This document shows, piece after piece, positions 36,693 to 51,600 of a DNA stretch of 64,000 nucleotides. The translations under genes were made by a program, and so were the position numbers. How positions within the stretch are numbered: the stretch's first letter is position 1; every line of letters starts with the position of its first letter. The DNA comes from Ascidiimonas meishanensis (lineage in GTDB: Bacteria > Bacteroidota > Bacteroidia > Flavobacteriales > Flavobacteriaceae): assembly GCF_037782385.1 (NCBI RefSeq), contig NZ_JBBEXD010000006.1, positions 124,001-188,000 of the forward strand, in the 5' to 3' direction. The notes below the pieces were generated by a model, which saw nothing but the letters and a program-made list of their open reading frames with translations, did not search any database and was not told where the DNA came from.

Positions 36693-39600
36693 ATGAATTT
36701 GGATAAGAAAGCAATAATCACAAAACTAAAAAATAAGGAAATAACGCCTCAACAGGCAAGTAAATTATTTCATGAGCTTGCAGAGAAGCCAAAAGATTTA
36801 TCTAAGCAAGATGAGCATAAAACCATTCATAACGCATCGTTCAAAAATGCTAAAGAACAATTTATCTGGTTATTGCAACAAGCCTTAAGCCAGGAAATAG
36901 AAATGCCTATAGATCGAATCAAAGCACACGTGTCCTTTGAAAAATACGGTCTAGACTCTGTGATGATTTTAAATATAACTCGAAAATTAGAAGATCAATT
37001 TGGAGAATTGCCAAAAACTTTATTTTTTGAGTATCTAAACCTAGATAGCTTATCTGATTATTTTGTAGATAATTTTGAAAGTAAATTATCCACTATTTTT
37101 CCGGAGAAAGAATCTAATACTTCAGACACCCTTAAAAAAGAAAAAACTGTTTCAAAAAAGAAGGTATCAGACAAGCAAAGTGGTGACGTAGCAATTATAG
37201 GAATGAACTGCCGTTTTCCTCAGGCAGAAAACCCTCAAATGTTTTGGGAAAACCTAAAAAATGGAAAAGATTGCATAACAGAAATCCCTATAGAAAGATG
37301 GGATCATTCTTTCTACTATGATCCAGACAAAGAGAAAGAAGGTACAGCTTACTCCAAATGGGGAGGATTTATAAGTGATTATGATAAATTTGACGCTTCC
37401 TTTTTTAATATCACACCACGGGAAGCAGAGTTAATGGATCCACAAGAACGGATTTTCTTAGAGTCTGTATGGCATACGATGGAAGATTCTGGATATACAA
37501 GAGAAACATTAGCAAATTCAAAAGTAGGTGTTTTTGTTGGTGTGATGTATTCACATTATCAACTTTATGGGGCAGAAGCTATACAAAACGGTACTCGCAT
37601 CGTACCGGGATCATCTTATGCAACCATAGCGAATCGTGTGTCTTATTACTGCAATTTTAACGGCCCTAGTATCGCACTGGATACGATGTGTTCTTCATCA
37701 TTAACTGCTATTCATTTGGCTATTGATAGTTTAATGAAATCAGAATCTGATGTGGCTATTGCAGGTGGAGTTAACCTAACCTTACATCCTGCAAAACACT
37801 TATACTTAAGTCAGGGCAAATTTGCTTCTAGTGAAGGGAAATGTCGCGCATTTGGAGCAGATGGAGATGGGTATGTTCCAGGAGAGGGCGTAGGAGCTGT
37901 AATGCTTAAACCTATAGAAAAAGCTATTCAAGACGGAGATCAAATTTATGCTGTAATTAAATCTTCACGTATTAATCATGGAGGTAAAACAAATGGATAT
38001 ACCGTACCTAGTCCGACAGCACAAGGGAAATTGATTTCGGAAGCAATTGAAAGTGCTGGAATTGATATAAAAACACTTAGTTACTTGGAAGCCCATGGCA
38101 CTGGAACATCACTTGGTGATCCAATTGAAATTAAAGGATTGAAAAACGCATTTAACAGGTATGACGTAAAGAAACAGTTTTGTCCAATAGGGTCTGTAAA
38201 ATCAAATATTGGACATCTGGAATCTGCAGCTGGAATATCTGGAGTAATAAAGATTCTGTTACAAATGAAATACAGAAAACTAGTGCCCTCTATTCATTCC
38301 GAAAATCTGAATCCTAATATAAAATTTGAAGATTCTTTTTTCTTTGTTCAGCAAAAATTAGAAAACTGGGAACAACCCTTTTTAGATAATACCTACCATC
38401 CCAGACGTGCAGGCATTAGTTCTTTTGGGGCAGGAGGAGCCAACGCTCATATTATTTTAGAAGAATTTGAAGATAGCTTAGGAGAATATGATTCAGATTC
38501 AGAGCAACTTATAGTGCTTTCTGCAAAAACAGAAGAAGCACTCAAAAAGTATGTGCAAAATTTCATCAAATTTTTATCACATAAACAAGAAATAGTTTCT
38601 GCTGATTATTTAGCTGATTTGTCATATACGCTTCGTGTTGGTAGAGAACCTATGAAATATAGACTCGCTTTTCTATGTTCAACGCTTGAAGAATGTTTAG
38701 ATAGACTTAATGCCTATAACGCTGGATTGTTTGATGGATGCCACCATGGGAAGTTGAAAAACAATATGTTACCAGATACAACGATGGATTTATCAGGTAT
38801 GAATAAGAATGATATCGCAGACTTATGGGCTAAAGGAGAAATTGATCTTCTTGCATGGGAAAGCTTAAGACCTACAAAACGAAATAAAGTAAGTGCTCCA
38901 GTGTACCCTTTTGAAAGAGAAAGATATTGGATCTCCTACGATTCAAAAAATAGCTTAAAAGTTGAAAAAAAATTAGATTTTTCAAAAGTTTACACATTTA
39001 TAGAGGAAAGTGCACATGCTAAAACAATTTCTGAGGTAAAGCTTCCTGAACAGTTATTATTATTTGATCAAGATGTAACCAACTTACAATGGATTAATAA
39101 AAATTATCCTGAAATATATGTAATACTAATAACTAGAGGAAAGGAATTTAAACAACTTTCTGATGAGATGTTTGAACTCAATCCAATTCAAAAAGATCAA
39201 TTTATTACATTATTAGAAGTACTCCAAAAACAAAACAAACAACCCTCTAAAGTTTTAAATTTATGGGGATTAAAGGAACTATATAATGATGAAGAACAAA
39301 AAGCGGAGCACTTTTTTATAGAGACCTTTAATTTTATTCAATCTGGCGCCTTAAAAAGAATTTTCAAAGGAGGTTTTTCTTTTATAAACCTTTTTTCTTC
39401 TAAAGAACAAGAAAATTCAATACCTACTTATCAAGCTGCAGATGCCCTATTTAAAAGTGTTGAACTAGAAATCCCTGAATTTACAGGTAAAACAATTGAA
39501 ACTTCGTATTCAGATATTAGTCAATTCTTTCCACAAGTTATTCAGGAATTTAGTAGTACTAAAAACCATCACTCTATAAAGCTATCTAATCAAGAAAGAA

Positions 39601-42600
39601 CTTTTAATACCTTAAGAGAGACCAAAACTATTATAAGAGAAAATTGTAAGCCTTTCAAAGAAAACGGAGTATATCTAATCACAGGAGGAGCAGGTAGTTT
39701 GGGTTTAATTATGACAGAATATATTAGCAAGGAAACTAATGCTAATATTATTGTAACAGGAAGATCTGCGCTAGAAGGGAAGAAATTACAAAATATAGAA
39801 GCACTCAAATCAAAAGGTGCAAAAATCACATATATACAATCAGATATTACCAATGAAAAACAAGTAGTTCAACTTTATGAAACAATACTCCAAGAGTTTG
39901 AGCATCTTAACGGAATTATACATAGTGCAGGAACCTTAAGAGATTCCCTGCTAATCAATAAAACACAAGAAGATATCCACGCCGTTTTACGTCCTAAGAT
40001 TTCAGGTGCTATTTTGTTAGATCGGGTGATGCAAAAACAAAATCTTGACTTTTTTGTCATGTTTTCTTCTGCCGTGGGAATGATAGGAAATATAGGACAA
40101 GTAGATTATGCATTTGCAAATAGTTATTTGAACCACTTTGCAAGATGGAGAGACGAATTAGTTAAGATGGACAAACGGAAAGGAAAAACGATATCTATTT
40201 GTTGGCCATTTTGGGAAGGCGGTGGCATGACATTGAATCTTGATTCCAAAAAATGGATGGCAGAACATCTTGGATGGGAAGGGTTATCAAATGATTTAGG
40301 GTTTATCATATTTAAAAATATTCTGGAACAGGGAACCACAGTAAGTATGATTTTGCATGGAGATCATACAAAAATCATCAATTCTTTAGGACTTGATAAT
40401 TCGTCAAATAAAGAAACCCTCAAACCAGCTAGCGATACTAAAGAAGTTGTTTTTGATCTAGAACAAATGGAAGTATTTCTAAAACAACTTTTTGCAAAAG
40501 AAACTAAACTCCCGATCCATAAAATTGAAACAGATACTTTTTTTGAAGATTATGGCATAGAATCTGTGATGATTGTGAATATTACCAGAGATTTAGAAAA
40601 CACTTTTGGGAAACTCTCAAAGACCTTATTATTTGAATACCGTAGTATTGATCAACTAATAACGTATCTAATTGATAATCATTTAGATGAAGTGCATAAG
40701 AAATTTAAAACTAAACAATCTGAAAAACATATTTCTACTGCTGAAACTAGCCCATATAACTCAATTAAAAAGGAAGCCGTTAAAAGATGGGATACACCAG
40801 ACAATAAGATTGTAAATAAAAAAGAACCTATAGCAATAGTTGGATTACATGGTATATATCCTGGCGCTAACTCAATAGATGAATTTTGGGAGCTATTAAA
40901 GAATGGAGTAGATGCAATAACGGAAATTCCAAAAAATAGATGGGATTTAAAGAATTTCTTTGACCCTGAAAAAGGGAAAAATGGGAAAAGCTATACGAAA
41001 TGGGGAGGTTTTATTGAAGATATTGATAAGTTTGATTCGCTTTTTTTCAATATATCACCATTGGAAGCTAAATTATTAGACCCCCAAGAAAGACTGTTTT
41101 TAGAAACCTCTTATCACGCACTACAAGACGCTGGGTATACCAGAAATCAGTTAAAAGACCAAGAAGTAGGTGTTTTTGTTGGAGCAATGTATACTCAATA
41201 TCAAATGTATGGGGCTCAGGAAAGCTTTAGTGAAAAAGGATTTATACCTAATTCAATAACTTCTTCTATTGCAAACAGAGTATCTTATTATTTTGATTTA
41301 AACGGGCCAAGTCTAGCGATAGATACCATGTGTTCATCCTCGCATACGGCAATTCATCTTGCGTGTAAAAGTTTACAGAACGGAGAATGTAATATGGCCA
41401 TAGCCGGAGGAGTCAATATAACCTCTCATCCCTATAAGTATCTTCAGTTAAGTCATAATCTCTTTGCCTCAACAGATGGTAAATGCAGGGCTTTTGGAGA
41501 AGGGGGTGATGGGTACGTACCAGGTGAAGGAGTCGGTGCGCTTATTCTAAAACCTCTTAGCCAAGCACTTTCAGACAAAGACCGTATTTATGGAACTATT
41601 ATTGGAACCGCAATTAATCATGGCGGAAGAACAAATGGATATAGTGTTCCTAATCCATTAATACAATCCAAAGTAATAGAAGAAGCTTTAAATGACGCAA
41701 AGATAGCATCAGGAGATATCAATTATATTGAAGCCCATGGAACGGGTACGTCTCTTGGTGATCCCATTGAAATAGAAGGACTTAATAAGGTTTTCTCTAA
41801 TAAGAATGGCAATTTTCCGGTAGGATCTGTAAAATCAAATATTGGACATCTTGAATCTGCTGCAGGAATAGCCGCAATTACAAAAGTGCTATTGCAATTA
41901 AAACATAAACAAATTGCACCTTCTATCCATTCAAAAAAATTAAACCCTAATCTGGATATAGAAAAATCGCCATTTTATATTCCTCAGTCGCTAGAAGATT
42001 GGAAGCAACCAGAGACTCATGGAGTCAATGCTCCAAGAAGAGCGGGAATTAGTTCTTTTGGAGCTGGTGGAGCCAATGCTCATATTATTATTGAAGAATA
42101 TGAGCAGCATATGGAATCTTTAGATATAACTGTCTCACCTCAAATAATTGTACTCTCTGCAAAGTCTGAAAAAAAATTAAAAGAGTGTACTCAAAACCTT
42201 TTAAATCAGCTTAAAAATTCTACCGATGATAATGTTGATGATCTATTAGAAATTAATTTTTTAAAAGAGGAAGTAAAAGAGATAATCAGCAACTTTACAA
42301 AAATTCCAAAGGAAAATATTTTAGAAAATGAATCTTTAATTGAATTTGGATTTGATATCATAAGTCTCAAGCAAATATTTTCTTTACTAGCAACTCATTT
42401 CTCTATAGATGAAGGGGATTTAAATTTTTTAGACGATTCAGATTCAGTTTATACCATTTCTCGTTTTTTACACGAGCGAAAAATTCAGCCGTCAAAAAAT
42501 AAAAAATTACCATATTCTTTACAAACGCTTTCCTATAATCTGCAACTCAATAGAGAACAAATGGAGGTTAGATTAGCATTTATTGCGAAAGACTTCAAAG

Positions 42601-45600
42601 AAGTTCAATTGAAATTGGCCAAATATTTGGAAGGCCATACAGAAGGATTGTATCTAGGGAGTAAGCAAAATAAAAAGCCTAAAAATAAAAAAAATAGCAA
42701 TCAAATTGAAGAATGGATACAAGGAGAAGAATGGTTACAAATAATTTCCTTGTGGACTTCTGGTATACACATAGACTGGTCATTATTATATGACAAACCA
42801 TTGCCAAAAATTTCAATGCCTTTATACCCATTTGAAAAACGAATTTGTTGGATACCAGAGGTTTCAGAAAGGAAAAAAACACAACACCATTCCCACACAG
42901 ATACATTTATTTCACAAGGTATTAATTTTGATAAGGAAGTAGCTTTTCTTCATAAAATAGATATAACAAAAGCATATTTCACAGATCATCGCGTAAAGGG
43001 TGTTAGTGTAATGCCAGGAGTTGGACATATAGAAATGGCAATTCAAGCCATGCAAAAAATACATCCGGAAAAATTATTTGAAATTCATAATTTGGTTTGG
43101 GCTAATATATGGAGTGCAGAAAATGAAGATGTATTTATAAAGATAGCTAAAACAAATGGGGAAGAATTTGAATTTGAAATAGCAGGAAAGGATACAACAT
43201 TGAGTCGTGGGCAATTCATTGAAAACGTAGGAAACCATAATTTTTCTATTGACACACACTTTATTAAATCAAACACCACGAAGCATTTAAATTCAGAAGT
43301 GATTTACAAAACTTTTAATGAAATAGGTCTCAATTATGGGATGTACTATCAAGGCGTCAAAGAAGTTCATTTAGGAACCAAATTTGCATATGGAAAAATT
43401 AAATTACCCATAGTAAGTTATCAAGATCAGTTTGATTTCAAGCTTCATCCTTCTATGGCCGATGCTGCTTTGCAAGTAGCCGCCTGTATGGAGTTAGAGC
43501 AAGCTTCAAAAAACAATCTAAGGTTACCATACGCTATAAGTAACATTGTAGTTTTAAAAAGAATTCCTGAAGAGGCATTTGTGTATGCAGAAAAAGTTAA
43601 TAATGATCAGTATGATATTTTTGTATTAGATGACCAAGAAAATACGTGTGTTATTTTTAAAGGGCTAACAGTTAAATCTCTAAATCCGGTTTCAAAGGAG
43701 GAGGAGTTAGCTGATTTTTTCTATAAAGAAGAATGGGTTAAGTTGACACCAATACTTGTAGAAGAAAAGTCAAAAGTTAATAATATTCTTGTTATTAAAC
43801 CCCATACATTAAACAAGGCTGTTACTTTTTTTAAAGAAGTTTTTCAGGATGCAAGAATGACTTTTGCCGAACCAATGTATAGCGCAAAATCAAATGTGAG
43901 TAATAATTGTTATCCAATAGATAGTAAACAGAAGGATTCATGGATTAATTTTTTGACTAAAACCTCAGAGAAGTTTGATACAATTTGTTTTGTTTCTAAT
44001 GGGTATTCTACAGATACTCAAGAAGGTGATATAGAATTTGATTCAACTAATTACCACGAAGAAATAGTACTATTCTATAGGCTTATTAAAGCCTTGTTTA
44101 TTAAAGATTATAGCAATAGTGCGTTAAATATTTTTGTATTAACCTTTCAAACAAAAGATGTTTTTAATGAGCCGGTTCTATCTCCAGTAGGCTCAGAACT
44201 GTTTGGTTTCTGCCATAGTTTGTCAAAGGAACAAGAGTCATGGAATGTTAAAGTAATAGATCTGGAAAAAGAAAAAAATATTTTCGGGGATACAGAATTA
44301 TTTAGAAAAGCACTATTCCAAACGTCAACTTTAGAAATTGCCATAAGAAAAGAAAATTTATACCAAAAGATATTATCCTCCGTAGCTTTAGAAAATAAGC
44401 CCAATATGAGTATACGTAAAAATGGCACGTATTTAATATTAGGAGGAACAGGTGGTATTGGATTTGAATATGCTTGCCATCTTTCAAGAACATATAATGC
44501 TAATATTATCTTATTAGGTCGTACCCCCGAAAATGAAAATATTCAGGAGAAAATACATATTATTGATAGTTTAGGAGGAAAAGCGCTTTATTGTACTGCG
44601 GATGCTTCAGATTATATCAGTATGCAAAGTGCAGTTGATATAGCTAAGAGAAATTTCGGGAATATCCATGGAGCCATACATTCGGCATTAGTGCTGCGTG
44701 ATATGACAATTCAACAAATGGAAGAAAAAGATTTGATAGCTGTATTATCTCCAAAGACAATAGGAGCCATTAATCTTTATCAATCTTTAAAATATGAAAC
44801 ATTAGATTTTCTTTTGTTCTTTTCTTCTGCACAATCCATAACAGGAAATAGAGGTCAGGCAAATTACGCTGCAGCATGTACGTTTAAAGACGCTTTTGCT
44901 TTATACTTAGATAAAATAGTACCGTATCCAGTAAAGATTATTAATTGGGGATTTTGGGGAAGTATAGGTATTGTTGCAACAAAAGCATATCGTGAACAAC
45001 TTAAAGCGCAAGGTGTTTATTCTATTGAACCAGCGGAAGGTATGCAAGCTATTTCTCTCGTTTTACAGAATCATTTTAATAAAATAGTAGCTATAAAAGC
45101 GGAAACCCACTTATTAGAACAGATAGGTTTAAAAACTAAAGAGAATTTTTCTTTGCAAGAAAATGATTCACTAGTTAAAAAAATAGTACCAAATGTAAAC
45201 ATAGAACCTTTTAATTCCAGTGTCAAAGACCAAAATATAAAAGCTTCTGAAAAACTGGAATATCTAGGTGCATTATTAGTGCTAAAAGCACTTCAGGCGG
45301 AAAATGTTTTTAGAACCAGCCAACCATCTTTTAGCGTTCAAGAGTTAAAAAATCAATTAGGTGTTATTCCTTTTTATGAACGTTTATTCAGTGCCATTTT
45401 AGATATTTTAGAAACTTACAAATTCTGCACGCAACAAAACCAAATAATCAAAATAATTGATATATCAATAGAAACTCAAAAGCAGCTAGACAAACTAGAA
45501 GTTTTAAAGCAAGATTTTGTAATACAACACCCTAATTATGAGTCACACATTAATTTGTTAGATGCTTGTGTTACTAATATATTTTCAGTGCTTAGGGGAG

Positions 45601-48600
45601 AAGCAATTGCTACAGATATAATGTTTCCAAATTCTTCTATGCATCTGGTAGAAGGCTTATACAAAGGCAATGCAATAGCAGATAGAGCCAATCAAGTAAC
45701 CTCAGAATTTATTAAAAATGCTGTAGTAGAAATTCTTAAAAAATCTCCAGAAAATAAAAAAATTAGAATTTTAGAAGTTGGAGCAGGAACAGGTGGTACC
45801 AGTAACTCTGTGCTAAAAGCTTTAAGACCTTTTACTGCGCAAATAGAGTATATATACACTGACGTTTCTTCTGGATTTTTAAGCGCTGCTAAACAAAAAT
45901 TTGGGAAGCTATATGATTTTATTACTTTCCAGACCTTAGACATAGAAAAATCTATAGCCTTACAAGGAATAGAACAAGAGAGTATTGATTTGGTATTTGG
46001 ATCTAATGTCTTTCACGCTACTGAAAATATCAATAATACACTTCATAATTGCAAAGAGTTATTAACTCAAGATGGTATTATTTTACTCAACGAGTTAATG
46101 GAGGTTAAAATTCTAACTACACTAACATTTGGGTTGCTAAATGGATGGTGGAAATATGAAGATCCTAAACAGCGTCTTATGCATGCACCTTTATTAGATG
46201 AGAAACTTTGGTCTGCATCGTTAAGAGAAGCTAACTTTCAGTCAGTCATTATTTTAGATGAAGATAATGCATTTAGTCAAAAAGTAATAGTTGCTCAAAA
46301 AAATGAAACAACAACCAGTATAGAAGAAAAATTAAGAACGTCAAAAACCATATCCACTTTTGATAAAAAGATGAGACCTATTGCCATGGTTAAAAAGAAA
46401 ACCAACACTTCTGCAAGTAAAATCGAGAATATTGTTGTTAATTCTATTTCTATTGTTTTAGATATTGAAAAAGAACTCCTCGATTACGATCGGGCATTTT
46501 CTGAATATGGAGTTGATTCAATAACAGGAGTAAGTCTTATAAATGAGATTAATGAAAAACTAGGGTTGGTATTAAAAACAACTACCTTATTTGATTATCC
46601 TAATATAAATAATCTGGTAGATTTTATAGTTCAAAATTACAGTAATACGATTACCCTAGAGGAAGAAGAAGAATCAATAAACTCAGAAAGCATAGGGCTA
46701 TCAAAAGAATCTTTTAAAGAGCATTCTATTTCTGATCATACAGATTCTAATAAGTTAGATTTTAAAGATAACTCTGAGTATAATAGAATAAAACCAATTT
46801 CAGAACATACGAAGTTAAATACTCATGTAATTACGCCCAGCGCAAATAAACTATCTCATCATCAGCGTATTAAAATTACCAAGCCAGGTACTATAGAAAG
46901 TATTCAGGTAGAAACTTTTATACCAGAATTGCCAAGCGAGGATGAGGTTCAGATACAGGTAAAAGCTTTTTCTCTTAATTTTGGAGATTTGCTTTGTGTT
47001 AAGGGGTTATATCCAACAATGCCTCCTTACCCTTTTTCTCCTGGATTTGAAATTGCTGGTATCGTTACTCAGATAGGAGCCAATGTTTCTAATTTTCAGG
47101 CAGGTGATGAAGTTATCGCCATAATGGGAGAAGCAATGGGAGGACAAAGTACCATTGTTAACTGTAAAGAAATTGTAGTAACTCCCAAACCTTTTAACAT
47201 TAGTTTTGAAGAAGCCTGTGGATTCCCAATTGTTTTCCTTACCATGTATCATGCGTTTAAACTATCCAATGTTAAAAAAGGAGAAAAAGTACTTATTCAA
47301 ACGGCAGCCGGAGGTACAGGACTTATCTCTGTGCAACTAGCCCAAATGTTTGGAGCAGAAATTTATGCAACGGCAGGTTCTCAAGAAAAATTAGATTATC
47401 TAAAAAACATGGGGGTTCCGCATCTTATCAATTATAGAGAAGATGAGTTTGATAAACAAATTAGAGAACTTACCAACGGTAAAGGAGTAGATGTAGTTTT
47501 AAATACGTTATCTGGCGATGCTATTCAAAAAGGAATTGAAGTACTTGCTTCTGGTGGCAGATATGTAGAAATAGCCATGACAGGTCTAAAAAATGCGGTC
47601 AATATAGATATCTCAAGTATGACAGATAATCAACATTTTATAAGTGTTGATTTAAGAAAATTAATGCTTAGATCTCCTGAGATTGGAAGTTCTTATATGG
47701 CAGAAATGGTAGAGATATTAGAACAAAAAATTATTACTCCCACCATATCTAAAATTTTTCCTTTTAATCAGATAAAAGAAGCATACTACCATCTAGAGGG
47801 TAGATCTAATATTGGGAAAGTTGTAGTAAGTGTGCCTGATTTTGATCTAAGCAACAATAAGGATCAAGAAGAAAATAAGGATAATTCAATTCAAGAAAAA
47901 AAATCAAGAGATATTGCCATTATAGGAATGGCGGGTCATTTTCCCGGTGCAAAAAACATCACCGAATTTTGGAATAACATTGCTAATGGTATCAATTCGG
48001 TTAAAAAAGTACCAACTGACCGTTGGGATGCAGATGCCCTTTTTAATATAGACTATCGCAAAACAGATAGTATTCACAGCACGAAGGGAGGCTTTCTAGA
48101 CGATGTTGATCAGTTTGATGCCGCTTTTTTTAATATTTCGGGTAGAGAAGCACTATTGACCGATCCGCAGCAAAGATTGTTTCTTGAACAATCATGGTTG
48201 GCATTAGAGGACGCAGGATATGCTAATAATAAAATCTCAGATATTTCTTGTAGTGTTTTTGCAGGAGCAGGCGGAGGGGATTATATGGAGCGAATTCTAA
48301 AAGCAGGATTACAACCTGAACCACAAGCTTTCTGGGGGAATAATGCCTCCGTTACCGTGTCTAGACTTTCTTATTTCCTCAATCTAAAAGGAACTGCTAT
48401 AGCTATGAACACAGCTTGTTCTTCTTCTTTAGTAGCTACTCATATGGCTTGCCAAAGTATATTTTCTGGAGAAAGTGATATGGCTATTGCAGGAGGTGCG
48501 TTTGTAATGACTATGCCCAGTTTCTATCTTCTCAACAGCAATGCTAATATGCTTTCTCCAGATGGTCAATGTAAATCTTTTGACAATAGCGCAAACGGAT

Positions 48601-51600
48601 ATGTACCAGGAGAAGGAGTGGCTGCTATTATATTAAAATCATTAGATAAAGCATTAGAGGATGGAGATAACATCCACGGAGTTATTAAAGCAAGTAGCAG
48701 CAATCAAGACGGAAGAACAAATGGAATTACAGCTCCTAGTTCACTTGCACAAACAGATGTAGAGCTGGCAACGTATAAGAAAGCCAATATTAACCCAGAA
48801 ACGATCTCTTATATTGAAACACATGGAACAGGGACAAAATTAGGAGATCCTATTGAAATAGATGCCTTAACGAATGCATTTAGAGAACATACAGATAAAA
48901 AACAATTTTGTGCTATAGGATCAGTGAAAACAAATATAGGTCACACTGTTACTTGTGCCGGAGTAGCTAGTATAATAAAAGCTGTTATGGCATTGAAAAA
49001 CAAGCAAATTCCACCTTCACTAAATTTTGAAAAGGCAAATGAGCATATTGATTTTGACAACAGTCCTTTTTATGTCAATACTCAGCTAAAAAATTGGGAA
49101 ACGCCACTATCAATGAAGCGAAGAGCAGCAGTTAGTTCTTTTGGCTTTAGTGGGACTAATGCCCATATGGTCATTGAAGAAGCGCCTAAGGTATACTACA
49201 AACAAATACCAAAACAAGAGCAGTATTTATTTCTGCTATCAGCAAAAACACCTACAGCATTAAAAAATAAAGCTGAAGATTTATTAGAATATCTCAATCA
49301 GATGTCTTCGTCTATAGACGTGTCTAATATTGCCTATACGTTGGCTAACTGTAAAATGCATCTTCCTGTAAGAATAGCATGCATAGCAGCAAATACGAAT
49401 ACTCTTATAAAGTCTATTAAGGCATTTGTTAATGCAGAGAAACAAGATTATTTCAAGGCTAATACCAACAGAAAAACTAAAATATCTAGAGAAGAACTAG
49501 AGAGTGCCCAGGTACTATTTCAAAAAAATACTTTTAAATACGAGCTAAAAGAATTAGAAGAATTAGCACAATATTATGTGGATGGCTATGGTTTGAATTG
49601 GAATGCTTTTTTTGATGAAGATAAATATCAAAAAATTAATCTGCCATCGTATCCTTTTGAACGAAAATCCTATTGGGTAGAATTAAATGATGATGAACAA
49701 GAACTGGAACTCACGCAACAGGTAAAAGAAACAACTACAAAAAGTCCTAGTAATATTTTCAAAAAAATAATAAAATCAGAAGATCCCATAGTTGCGCATC
49801 ATCATGTAGATTCTTTTCCTGTCTTACCAGGGGTTGCTCATATTGAATTAGCATTACAAGCGCTTCATTATTTTAAAAATACTATAGATTATAAATTAAA
49901 CGATCTAATCTGGTTGTATCCTATAAAAATAGAAAATGATATTGAACTACATGTTGAACTATGGGAAACAAAACAGAAAGTTAATTTTAGCATAAAAAGT
50001 AAGCTTGATCAATCTTGGATAACCCATTCTACAGGTAATTTTACAAAAAACATAACCAGTGATTCAGTTGCATTAGAGATACCTAAGATCAAAGCAAGGT
50101 TAGATAAGCACGAATCTCAGGATGAGGTATTTAAAAAGTTAGAGGATTATGGAATGGTTTATGGAACTTTCTATCAAGGACTCATTGAGTTATGGTCAAA
50201 TAATGATGAAACTCTCATAAAAATAGAACTTCCAGAAGTTCATGCTCCAACATTTAATCAGTATTTTCTGCACCCTACAATAATGGATGCTGCCTTGCAA
50301 GGAACCATTGGTATTGTGCAAGATACATTGAAAAAAGACCCCATGCTTCCATTTAATGTGCAAGAAATTCAGCATATTAGTCCTTTATCAAAAAGCGGGT
50401 ATGCATATATTGCTAAAGCGAAAAAAGCAGATCATTTCAATATTAAAATATTAGATGATAAGGGAAATCTTTGTGTATTAGTTTCTAATTTGGCTTTTAG
50501 AGAATATAAGAAAAATACTATACATCCATTATACTTTCCAACTTGGACTCTTAATAAAACACCCTTAGATAGTAAAGAGGTAAAAAACAAAAAAGTACTT
50601 CTGGTAAGTGATTTAAGCATGAAACCGCTTTCAGATTTTATTGCAAAAAAACATTTGAATAGCAGCATAGAATGGTTAAACAGTAATGATATAAAATCAG
50701 AAATTGATTATTTTTTCTTAAATGAAATTGATACTGTTTATTTTATAGTTGGAGATACCTCAGAATCAATTAATGATGTTAGTGCACTACATCAAGAACA
50801 AGAACAAAGTATCGTACCATTATTTCGTTTAGTAAAGGCAGTTTTAGCTCAAAATCAATCAAATTCAAGGATTCAGTTTACAGTGGTAACTAGCAATTCA
50901 GTTGCGGTAAACTCTTTAGAAAAAATAAGCCCATTCAGATCTGGTCTTTTTGGATTTATAAAAACAATGTCTAGTGAGTTCAAAAACTGGTCTGTAGACT
51001 TCATAGATATTGACGATTATGCTTTTAAAGACATTACTAATTTAGAAAAAATAGCACAGCTAATTAGTAATGAGAAAGGGCATTCTCAAGGACATGAAAT
51101 AGCGCTTAGACAGGGAGAACGGTATGAAAGGTCATTCAGCACTATTAATTTTGAAGAAGTAACTCCTGTTTTTAAGCAAGAAGGAGTTTATCTCATTATT
51201 GGAGGAGCGGGAGCTATAGGAAATCAGCTTAGTGCATTTCTTGCAGAGAAATATAAGGCAAACATAGTATGGATTGGTAGACGTGAACTAACTCGGGATA
51301 TTAAACAAAAAATAGATCAGAATACCTCTAAAGGAGGCAAAACTACCTACCTGTCTGGGGATGCAACAGATAGTGTTTTTATACATACCTCTATCCAATA
51401 TATTGAAGAGACAATAGGGGCTTTGAATGGTGTTATTCATTGTGCAGCGGTATTAAAAGATCAGTATATAAAATCAATGCAAGAACAAGATTTTATTCAG
51501 GTGTTCCGAACCAAAACAGATAGTAGTTACATTCTGGGTGATTATTTTAAAAATAAACCGTTAGATTTTATGGTGTTCTTTTCCTCTATACAATCTTTTG

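Noticed and set aside
37183..38480. KS5 as a non-elongating KS in the bimodule
   Set aside because: Both catalytic His motifs (HGTG and NIGH) and the Cys are intact; the same holds for all 10 KS, so none can be called KS0 from sequence.
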